Shown piece after piece: positions 1 to 10,800 of a stretch of 64,000 nucleotides of DNA. The position numbers and the translations under genes were made by a program. The DNA is from Arenicola marina. Lineage: Eukaryota; Annelida; Polychaeta; Arenicolidae. The stretch is taken from NCBI GenBank assembly GCA_964019135.1, contig OZ025265.1, forward strand, positions 2,604,496-2,668,495, read 5' to 3'. Position 1 is the stretch's first letter; the number at the start of each line of letters is the position of its first letter. The notes below the pieces were generated by a model. That model searched no databases and was not told the origin of the DNA. It saw only the letters and a list, made by a program, of their open reading frames with translations.

Positions 1-133
1 TCTCTACATAGACGGCGTGACAGTCTGCCACCGATGGGGCGGGGGTGAGAAAGCATGGGACATGTGGAGAGGAAATGATAATCTGCAGTACGTAATGTGC
101 TACGAGAAGGATAGAACTGAAGGTCATGTCAAG
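1..133 (+). CDS. Partial exon of an unidentified gene
   Basis: Bases 2-133 form 44 uninterrupted codons (first base belongs to a previous codon) that end in AAG followed by a good donor, GTGAGC, at 134. The peptide is rich in W, G, D and charged residues and contains MWRGNDNLQYVMCYEKDR, which looks like folded-domain sequence rather than low complexity. The upstream end lies outside the window. I do not recognise the family. It is on the opposite strand from the phosphatase gene, so it must be the last visible part of a separate plus-strand gene whose next exon could lie between 240 bp and the gap. Confidence 0.45.
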
Positions 134-176
134 GTGAGCCCAGTTTATCAGACGTGTACAGGCGAAGCCGTGGCCC

Positions 177-239
177 TGCCCTAGGCTACCTGCCCTAGGC
201 TACCTACCCTAGGCTACCTGCACTAGCCTACCTGCCCCC
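177..239. repeat. Short 14-15 bp minisatellite
   Basis: About four copies of a unit containing CCCTAGGCTACCTG, just downstream of the donor at 134. The last copy is degraded (CACTAGCCTACCTG). Confidence 0.75.
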
Positions 240-401
240 AGACATTGCCATAGCGACCGGGCGCCTGTTCACCACCACTCCAATACATCCAGCCGCCTAC
301 CAACAGCAGTAACAAAAATCCTTTACATTTGGTTCTTACATAATTATTATCACCACCTTTCCGAACTCATCAGAAGGGGTAAATACGATAAATGAAATAG
401 T

Positions 402-460
402 ATGAGAGGGTGGGGCGGGGGTGGTGGTGAGGGTGGGGGAAGTGGGGGGGGGGTTAGGGT
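402..460. repeat. G-rich low-complexity tract
   Basis: Runs of GGGG/GGTGG on the plus strand. Between 240 and 680 I see no gene; the open frame across this tract is a composition artefact. Confidence 0.6.
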
Positions 461-681
461 AGTGCCCTTTGATAGTACACATATTTCAGCCTCTTTCATA
501 ATATCATGGCGTATATTCGCTCATAACACAATGCAATGGTATATTTACATGTACATATATAACTCTGGCGTTACGCATTCTATACACATTGTCACCCGCG
601 GCCCCGGCACAGTCTTCATCATTGTCGCGGTGCACGCCGGGAGACGCCGAGCACCAGGGGGGCACCGGCCGAGACAGCCCA

Positions 682-700
682 GTCACGTGACTGCCACGTG
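682..700. promoter_or_regulatory. Paired CACGTG E-boxes, first a full palindrome
   Basis: GTCACGTGAC at 682-691 is followed by a second CACGTG at 695-700, spaced 11 bp start to start. GTCACGTGAC is the known CLEAR-type site bound by MiT/TFE bHLH-zip factors, and CACGTG is the general site for Myc/USF/MiT factors. Binding here is inferred only. Confidence 0.4.
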
Positions 701-811
701 ATATACATCGCTGAGGTATCTTCCCATAGTCATCATCAACAAACAGACAAACAGAGGAACTTGAACCCTGGTTAGACAAATAACACATCTGACAGAGAGC
801 ATACACGTTCA

Positions 812-869
812 CGCCCGCCCCGCCCCGCCCCGCCTGGCCCACAACCCGGGGCGGGGCGGGGCGGGCGGG
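812..869. repeat. GC-box inverted repeat (hairpin / G4-prone)
   Basis: A run of CCGCC units (812-831) faces a run of GGCGG units (849-869) across a loop of about 17 bases. The arms pair almost perfectly and hold overlapping Sp1-like GC boxes. The surrounding 600-1376 is CpG-rich. Confidence 0.6.
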
Positions 870-1099
870 CTTTGGCGGGCAGCCAGTCCACCCCCAGCAG
901 ATTGACCGGGGGGCGTGGGGAAGGGCGGGGGAGCTGAGACATCGGCAGCCGCCAAGACACGCACCGCTGATGTCCTTAGCAGTGCAGTCCATCTTGTCTT
1001 GACCGGGCAGGTCCCAGCCGCCTCGCTCCACGCCCGCTGTGCAGCAGCTCAACCTTTTATTGTTTACTTCACATTACTTCAGTTCCGTGGTTAGTTTTT

Positions 1100-1376
1100 T
1101 TTTGTGTTTCAAAAGATTCATGCAGGTTTAGTATGGTCTCTGGAGGCAATGTTTCCACTGAATGGTAGCGGTCGCCACCCGCGCTGCACCTGTCACTCGC
1201 CCACTCCCCCCCCCCTCCCCTACCCCCCACCCCGCCGCCAGGGGGCGGGCGGCGGCAGCGGCGGCGCGGCGGCGACCGGCCGACCGCCAGAGGGCGTCAG
1301 CCGCTGTTCCCACCGGAAGTAAGACCCCGGCGGCGCGGGATCACGTGACGCGGGAGCCACGTGGCGGGGCGGCGAT
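1100..1376. promoter_or_regulatory. CpG-rich segment with a second CACGTG pair; possible promoter
   Basis: This stretch is dense in CpG (GCGGCGGCG runs at 1250-1280) and carries CACGTG at 1342-1347 and 1358-1363, directly left of the assembly gap. Together with the pair at 682-700 it resembles an invertebrate CpG-type promoter. No start site or TATA box is evident. It could serve a plus-strand gene entering the gap, or simply be GC-rich intron or 3' flank of the phosphatase gene. Confidence 0.3.
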
Positions 1377-1576
1377 NNNNNNNNNNNNNNNNNNNNNNNN
1401 NNNNNNNNNNNNNNNNNNNNNNNNNNNNNNNNNNNNNNNNNNNNNNNNNNNNNNNNNNNNNNNNNNNNNNNNNNNNNNNNNNNNNNNNNNNNNNNNNNNN
1501 NNNNNNNNNNNNNNNNNNNNNNNNNNNNNNNNNNNNNNNNNNNNNNNNNNNNNNNNNNNNNNNNNNNNNNNNNNNN
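1377..1576. other. Assembly gap of 200 N
   Basis: Exactly 200 undetermined bases, so the true size is probably unknown. The missing last coding exon of the phosphatase gene could be here or left of base 1. Confidence 1.
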
Positions 1577-1767
1577 GGTCGTCATACTGTAAGGACTTAT
1601 TCATACGGTATGCAAAAACAAATAGTTGGCACATAATAAGTGTTCTTTTTATTAGTCTAAATCAAACCTCATTAATGCCTATAAGACAAGTATGTGCTAT
1701 ATAACCCTATGCAACAAGACCATTCATAGTTACGTATGTGGCAATGGACCTCATTTTGGTAACTTAC

Positions 1768-1866
1768 CTTTACATAGTTACCTCTGTGAAAGACACACGA
1801 CTCCCTGAATAGACGCGAACGAAACACTCCCCACTTGTCCAGTAGATCCGCCACAGGGTCGGCATA
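1768..1866 (-). CDS. CTDSPL: Phosphatase exon 6 ([13 protein letters not shown]...RGNYVK)
   Basis: Thirty-three codons in phase 0. The acceptor is CGGCAG at 1867-1872 and the donor GTAAGT reads leftwards from 1767. [16 protein letters not shown] is near-identical to this segment in animal CTDSP proteins, where the next exon begins with the DLSRLGR-type block. That block is absent from the rest of the window. Confidence 0.93.
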
Positions 1867-4800
1867 CTGCCGGAGAATATTAACCGTTAACAACAGTGTT
1901 AACATCACGGCCAGCGTGCAGAGGTCGTCTCTGGGGTACATGGTAGTCCACACCCCAGTCACATACTCATCGCTGGTGGAATTAACCGCTAGATTTGTTT
2001 GGACTTCTTGCAAGAAATAAATAAAGATTGGTAATAGATGCGGTTGGTGAGATGACCGCCTTTGTCCACAGTCCATTGGATATCAAGTGTGAATAATAAA
2101 AATTAAAAAAACAAAAGAAGAGAAACACTTATAACGAAATAACAGCAGTGAGATATGTAATGCGTGTTATTTTTACAATATAGTTATTACATACAGTTAT
2201 ACATGTACTTTAAATGGTAGAAACAGCGGCATCACAAATGCCCATCCATATATATGGACGTATTATAAAACCTAATTTAGCACTATCTGTTCATTGTTAA
2301 TATCGTTAAAGTTAGAAAAGATCTCTCGCTCTTCCGTGGTTAACCCACAGGCTGGCAATCGACGTTGGCAGAGGTAACGGTAGACTATGAGCCGAGAGAG
2401 TACACTGTAGGTAAGCCGACATTGCTGTTGGAGGAGGAGTATCAGGCTTTGTTATATGTTGTCCTCGTCATGCTGATATAAGTTACGTACACTGTGCATT
2501 GGCTAAGTCTTTTGGGAATTACTAACTTGATTACGCTAACGTCTTGCAAGGAAAGCGTACTTAAAGGGACTTGAGCCATGTCTGTCCCTACTGTAGAGCA
2601 GAGAACGGTATTCGTACATTAAGTTACATAATTGTCAAATTACTGTTCATAACCACGTGTCATGCTGTATGATAAGTGTGGATTTAATATATTGTGAATT
2701 ATAGGCCTAAAGGCCTTGGAACCTTACACCACGTAATGCTTACGGCGATTCCACAGGCCACAACGATAGACGCTGCTGACGTCAGACACCGACTGTACGC
2801 CACGCCCTGCACCATTCATTAACTTACCTTAGCTAAACTTGCAGTGAACAATACACACTCAAACTTCTCTCCCATTTTCTGCAGAAACTCATCAACATAA
2901 GGCCTCTTCAGTACGTAAACCTGCAACACAAAGCTCAACATAAGGCCTCTTCAGTACGTAAACCTGCAACACAAAGCTCAACATAAGGCCTCTTCAGTAC
3001 GTAAACCTGTAACACAAAGCTTAACATAAGGCCTCTTCAGTATGTTAACCTGCAACACAAAGCTCAACATAAGGCCTCTTCAGTACGTAAACCTGCAACA
3101 CAAAGCTCAACATAAGGCCTCTTCAGTACGTAAACCTGCAACACCAAGCTCAACATAAGGCCTCTTCAGTACGTAAACCTGCAACACAAAGCTTAACATA
3201 AGGCCTCTTCAGTACGTAAACCTGCAACACAAAGCTCAACATAAGGCCTCTTCAGTACGTAAACCTGCAACACAAAGCTCAACATAAGGCCTCTTCAGTA
3301 TGTTAACCTGCAACACAAAGCTCAACATAAGGCCTCTTTAGTACGTAAACCTGCAACACAAAGCTCAACATAAGGCCTCTTCAGTACGTAAACCTGCAAC
3401 ACAAAGCTTAACATAAGGCCTCTTCAGTACGTAAACCTGCAACACAAAGCTCAACATAAGGCCTCTTCAGTACGTAAACCTGCAACACAAAGCTCAACAT
3501 AAGGCCTCTTCAGTACGTAAACCTGCAACACAAAGCTCAACATAAGGCCTCCACAGTACGTAAACCTGCAACACAAAGCTCAACATAAGGCCTCCTCAGT
3601 ACGTAAACCTGCAACACCAAGCTCAACATAAGGCCTCTTCAGTACGTAAACCTGCAACACAAAGCTCAACATAAGGCCTCTTCAGTACGTAAACCTGCAA
3701 CACAAAGCTCAACATAAGGCCTCCTCAGTACGTAAACCTGCAACACAAAGCTCAACATAAGGCCTCTTCAGTACATAAACCTGCAACACAAAGCTCAACA
3801 TAAGGCCTCTTCAGTACGTAAACCTGCAACACAAAGCTCAACATAAGGCCTCTTCAGTACGTAAACCTGTAACACAAAGCTTAACATAAGGCCTCTTCAG
3901 TATGTTAACCTGCAACACAAAGCTCAACATAAGGCCTCTTCAGTACGTAAACCTGCAACACAAAGCTCAACATAAGGCCTCTTCAGTACGTAAACCTGCA
4001 ACACCAAGCTCAACATAAGGCCTCTTCAGTACGTAAACCTGCAACACAAAGCTTAACATAAGGCCTCTTCAGTACGTAAACCTGCAACACAAAGCTCAAC
4101 ATAAGGCCTCTTCAGTACGTAAACCTGCAACACAAAGCTCAACATAAGGCCTCTTCAGTATGTTAACCTGCAACACAAAGCTCAACATAAGGCCTCTTTA
4201 GTACGTAAACCTGCAACACAAAGCTCAACATAAGGCCTCTTCAGTACGTAAACCTGCAACACAAAGCTTAACATAAGGCCTCTTCAGTACGTAAACCTGC
4301 AACACAAAGCTCAACATAAGGCCTCTTCAGTACGTAAACCTGCAACACAAAGCTCAACATAAGGCCTCTTCAGTACGTAAACCTGCAACACAAAGCTCAA
4401 CATAAGGCCTCCACAGTACGTAAACCTGCAACACAAAGCTCAACATAAGGCCTCCTCAGTACGTAAACCTGCAACACCAAGCTCAACATAAGGCCTCTTC
4501 AGTACGTAAACCTGCAACACAAAGCTCAACATAAGGCCTCTTCAGTACGTAAACCTGCAACACAAAGCTCAACATAAGGCCTCCTCAGTACGTAAACCTG
4601 CAACACAAAGCTCAACATAAGGCCTCTTCAGTACATAAACCTGCAACACAAAGCTCAACATAAGGCCTCTTCAGTACGTAAACCTGCAACACAAAGCTCA
4701 ACATAAGGCCTCTTCAGTACGTAAACCTGCAACACCAAGCTCAACATAAGGCCTCTTCAGTACGTAAACCTGCAACACAAAGCTCAACATAAGGCCTCTT

Positions 4801-7800
4801 CAGTACGTAAACCTGCAACACCAAGCTCAACATAAGGCCTCTTCAGTACGTAAACCTGCAACACCAAGCTCAACATAAGGCCTCTTCAGTACGTAAACCT
4901 GCAACACAAAGCTCAACATAAGGCCTCTTCAGTACGTAAACCTGCAACACCAAGCTCAACATAAGGCCTCTTCAGTACGTAAACCTGCAACACAAAGCTC
5001 AACATAAGGCCTCTTCAGTACGTAAACCTGCAACACCAAGCTCAACATAAGGCCTCTTCAGTATGTTAAACTGCAACACCAAGCTCAACATAAGGACTCT
5101 TCATTACATAAACCTGCAACACAAAGCTCAACTCAACGTCGCACCATCATACCGACAAGATAATATAAGACTTCAGTTTACGTATTATCAGTATTAAACG
5201 TCCACAATAAACTCCAGGACACGGAAATAACGGTGATCAAGTATATACGTAAAATGATGAATAAACTAACAACCTTCTAACACAACAGCAGACAAGTAAC
5301 CACAAGACGGTGAAGTGATTCTGTACGCGGGACTTTAATGCAATGTCGTCAATAAGTATACAGAACTGTAATGTTATTACCAGATACTGCAATGGGAGAT
5401 TGCAATGGCTATGACCACTGACCTGGTGTACTGTACCATCTATCTCCACGGGAACTATAAAGTCTGCATTGCTAACAGGCTGAAAATAATTATGGGGCAG
5501 ACATGAATAGCTTATTCATAATAAAAAAACGAGGCTTGAGTTTAAGAAATCCTACATTTCAGTAGATATTGTAAATAGAATACTATATTTAACTTCCAAC
5601 TACCTTATTACTTAGATATAATCAGAAATGTTTAAACTAATAAAAGACAAATTAGCGCACAGAAAGCGAAATGTTACGCGTGTCACACCAAACCCTCATG
5701 AAACTTTAACCACGACTGAACGTTTTCAGCCGTAAATATCGCATAATTATATGGTCGAGACATGGGTTAGTATGTACGTTAATTAATCAGTAGCAAAAGA
5801 TATATATATATAATATCATTCCGTTGAAAAACATATCATTGAATTGCAAAGAAATAGAAAATGAAGGTCTGTAGATACAACCAATAGAACAGGACGTCCT
5901 GGTCGCGGCTCTTGTCACGCTCTTGGCGCACGTCTCACGTCAGGTGTCACGTTCGTCACGCTGTCAGGCGTCACGTTCGTCACGTCGTCATGTGTCACGT
6001 TCGTGACGCTATCAGGCGTCAGGTTCGTCACGTTGTCAGAAATTTACGTCATGTCCTGGTAAATTCGCAAGTTAACTTTCTGTCACGTATCTATAGATCG
6101 AAATACACGTGTTTTGAAGTACGTTTCCGCGAGTTAGATCCACGTTCCGTCATGTCACGACGTGAGTTATCTCCAGTCCCGTGACGCTGTTCTCGTCAGT
6201 ACGTTGTTCTCGTCAGTCGCGCCGTCGCCAGACAGACCGCCGACCACTACCCACCTGGAAGGAACTGTGAACTAAGGTCTCGTCTAAGTCTATCACAAGA
6301 CATTTGCGATGGGAGTCGCAGTGCTCCAGTGGAGCAAGCAAGTATTTCTGTGGCGTCTGCAAAAGTGAGAAAACAAGCAAGGATAGAGAAAAGGGCAAAG
6401 GACAGAGCCACGGAAGACCTGTCTTCACAAAGTCCTTCACTCCGGCTCAAGGCTTTCAAAAATAGTGGCGTAATTAAGAAGACAGGATAAGGCCGTCAGA
6501 GAAGCGAACCGTGTGTACCACAGGGCAGTTACAATGTAGATGCAGTACAAAGACTTCTAAAAATGTCATTCTCGGAGTTCCGTGCCCCATAAAGGTTTAC
6601 ACAAGTTGTCTGTCCTACAGTAACAGCTGAAGGGTTCCTACCCCACATCGTGGTACAAAGCTACAGCTGCTATACTCAGGGTAAAGTTATACAAATGGTC
6701 TGTCCTACAGTAACAGCTGAAGAGTTCCTACAACACATCGTGGTACAAAGCTACAGCTGCTATACTCGGGGTAAAGTTATACAGGTTGTCTGTCCTACAG
6801 TAACAGCTGCTATACTCGGGGTAAAGTTAAGCACTTTAAATGGTTGGACATACAGCATATATCTCAATTCCTATTTTGACAATGAAAAGTCTATTTATAT
6901 CAACAACATATGAAGACTTCAAACAAACTATAAACACTATTCGGGGAACTCTTCACATACGGAGTTTTAAGCTTAATAAAAAGGCAACCACAACTGTGGG
7001 AAATGGAAAATAATCCACCCAAGACGAGGAGTAACATACAATGAAATTTCACCATATCATGTTTGGTACTTAATAATGTTAATACCAAAGGGTTTTCTCA
7101 ACTAAAACCGAGGGGAGGCCAAATTTAATAATAGGTGAATTTACACCGACATACCACAGAACAGAAAAGCACAGATAGGGTCTTTTCAAGCTTCAACTCG
7201 TGGCAGGCTCACACAAGGCTCTCATTGAGGTCATGAGTACCGTTTACGCGGTGTTAAGACCATTCATACAGTGCCAAATATTCAATATCGTCCCACTAAA
7301 AGGACTCGATATAATGGCCATGCCAGGGCATTTGAAACACTTGTTAGTTTTATCCACTGCAATATTTAAAGTAAAACCACGATTTAGGGATTGATTTTCC
7401 TTGGGAATGCACGAAGCGTTCAACGTTACGCCCGGAATCCCTTGTGGCCGCCTATTACTGTTTGGCGTCACAATTAGACAGCCATCAACGAAGTGTAATC
7501 ACTCTACATTAAGTGGCATGTGAGCTATATTATTACATCTACGTTTAATCTCTCTCTGGTACCATAGCCACCTTATCTTATTACATTTATGTTGGACGTT
7601 TAATCACTAACTGGTACCATAGTCAACTTATCTAGTTACATCCATGTCGAACTTCTAATCTCACTGGCACCAGATAAAAATCATTTCATTATTTCCGGCG
7701 AAGACAAGATATGAAACTGAAATGTAGAGAATATTAAAAAATCTAAGCTAAGGCAAAGACAGGCATCATTCGTAAATATAAAAATTGTATCTGAATACAG

Positions 7801-10800
7801 GAAGCAATGAGCGTGATCTGTTTTAACTACCTATTGGTTGTCAATGCATTAAGACACTTCCTTGGGTTGTGGGGGGCTATGCCGGCAAGGAAAGTAGAAT
7901 TGGCAACAGTGCAAACAGCCCCTAGTCTTAAGCGTATGTATGTAAACTACTGTAACTTGTCAAGAAAAGGAAACCGCCTATGTGCACTTTCTGTCCGCAT
8001 TCTACAATTTGTCCTGGCTCTAAATTATTACTATATATGTCAACCATGTTGCAAGGCTTAGACAATGCTAAACAATTTGTTAAACAATTTGTCAAACAAT
8101 TTGTTAAACAATTTCGACATTTATTAATATCAAAAATCGATGTTTCCCTTTTGATTCAGCGTCAATATCGATAGAAATCCGGAAGACACTTTGGTCAAAG
8201 TTTGACTAAAACTCTCAGCATGATTGGTCAATATACCATACACTTTATTGCAGCTATAACGATTCAAACTGGTAAAAGGAATGGGCACTTTTAATAATTC
8301 CGAGGGACTCCTCCTAAGCATGATGTGCACCTACAGTGCTGGCTACAATACCAGCAGCTTGAGGTAATCAAAAACCTCTACCTGAAGGCAAAAGTATAAA
8401 GTATGATACAGGGTTCTTTATCGGTGGTCGTGGCGGAGGGTTAAAGGTGCGGTTGGGGGTGGTTACTGTCAGGTGAGTTGAACGTATCATCTCGACTGCG
8501 CTAAGTAGTATGCGTTGCGTTTAGAGCCGGTGTGCGCGCCGGCCAGGCGGGCGGGCGGGCGGTCAGCCGGCCGGGCGGACACCCTTTGGCTTGCCAGGAA
8601 TGGTACAGGCTCAAGCCGACATGCAATAGCAGCTAGCCAGCTACAGTGGTCTGGACACCAGCGAAACAGAACTCTCCACACCACGGGCTATGTACACGGA
8701 GGTGAGGTGTTGTTACCAGACAGTGGGAGAAGGCACAGGACGCCGTGCACGAGTCGGGGTTACTGCGGAGGGCTGGAAGCGGCGCAGGAGCCCCCCCGAC
8801 AGGGCCTTACCTTAAACGAGCTATGTACTAGAGTCTCATCCAAATCTATAACTACACATTTCTTGTCGCTGTCTGGTACCCTCGGCGGCGGGAGGAGGTG
8901 TTTGTCATTGGTGGAAGGGGCTGGCTGTAAACAAAGGGTCCCATTGTGCTTAGTGGGAGCAGGTGTTTGTCATTGGTCGAAGTGGCTGGCTGTAAACAAA
9001 GGGTCCCATTGTGTTTAGTGGGAGGAGGTGTTAGTCATTGGTGGAAGGGGCTGGCTGTAAACAAAGGGTCCCATTGTGTTTAGTGGGAGGAGGTGTTTGT
9101 CACTGGTGGTTTGATTTGATTTGATTGGGGCTTAACGGCACTTTCAGCCTGGAAAAGCCTAGACCTGGCCTAGACCTCGTGCCATATTGGTCAATATTAG
9201 TCAATATTAAAACCCTGACAATTAATGTCATTGGTGGAAGGGGCTGGCTGTAAAGAAAGGGTCCCATTGTGTTTAGTGGGAGGATGTGTTTGTCATTGGT
9301 GGAAGGGGCTGGCTGTAAACAAAGGGTCCCATTGTGTTTAGTCGGAGGAGGTGCTTGTCATTGGTGGAAGGGGCTGGCTGTAAACAAAGGGTCCCATTGT
9401 GTTTAGTGGGAGGATGTGTTTGTCATTGGTGGAAGGGGCTGGCTGTAAAGAAAAGGGTCCCATTGTGTTTAGTGGGAGGAAGTGTTTGTCATTGGTGGAA
9501 GGGGCTGGCTGTAAACAAAGGGTTCCATTGTGTGCAGTGGGAGGAGGTGTTTGTCATTGTTGGAGGGGGCTGGATGTAAACAAAGGGTTCCATTGTGTTT
9601 AGTGGGAGGAAATGTTTGTCATTGGTGGAGGGGGCTGGCTGTAAACAAAGGGTTCCATTGTGTGTAGTGGGAAGAGGTGTTTGTCATTGGTGGAAGGGGC
9701 TGGCTGTAAACAAAGGGTGGTGGCCTAGGCCTCACCCCGCAGGGGCCGTGGCAGCCTAGACCTCAGCTCGTACATGCCGTGGTGGCCTAGACCTCACCCC
9801 GCACGGGCCGTGGTGGCCTAGACCTTGACCCGCACGGGCCGTGGTGGCCTAGACCTCACCCCGCACGGGCCGTTTTTGGCCTAGACCTCACCCCACACGG
9901 GCCGTGGAGGCCTAGACCTCACCCCGCACGGGCCGTTGTGGCCTAGACCTCGCCCCGCACGGGCCGTGGTGGCCTAGACCTCGCCCCGCACGTGCCGTGG
10001 TGGCCTAGACCTCACCCCGCAAGGGCCGTGGTGACCTAGACCTCACCCTGCACAGGCCATGGTGGCCTAGACCTCACCCTACACAGGCCGTGGTGGCCTA
10101 GACCTCACCGCGCACGGGTCGTGGTGGCCTAGACAATAGGCTGTAGGCTGTTGGTGTAAGAACCCGGATGCGGCCTACAGAGGGACATTGTGATCAGAAT
10201 TCTTAATGTTGAACACATTTGATGCTTAGTAATATAAGAGGGGCGAAGTCCTATGTGAAGTCTGTGAGGCCTTCACCCAACACACACCACAGTAAACCGC
10301 GGGGCACCAAGAGCTCCTCGTGGTCAGACAATGCGGACCTTTCCACTTTCTAGTATGAAACTTAGGTCACAATGGGGATATTCTTTGAGTCCGTTTTCCA
10401 CAGACAATATCATAGCAGTTCAATTTCCAGCATTCGGACAAGGGATTTCGAATGACAAAAGCACAATAATAAATATGTGTATAAAAAAACGTTAAAACAT
10501 ACTTAAAAGCCGAACAAGTATTACCTTTTTTAATGTTTTGATGCATTATTATTAATTAAGCAATCTATCAAGTAAACAATAATGTGTCAAGTAAACAATA
10601 AACTGAACTTATTGCATACATAAATATCTCTAGCGATGGTAAACTTTTGGGTACGTGGCATGGCTTGTTCCCAAAGAGGCCATGTACACCATCAAACTGA
10701 TCCAGATTTGCCACATATGACATTACTTGTCTACTGACAAAGCCTCGATCCAGATATGCTATACAAGGCATTACTTGTCTACTGACAAATCCTTGATCCA

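Noticed and set aside
2900..5130. CRISPR-like appearance of regular repeats
   Set aside because: The repeats are directly abutting with no unique spacers, and the genome is animal.
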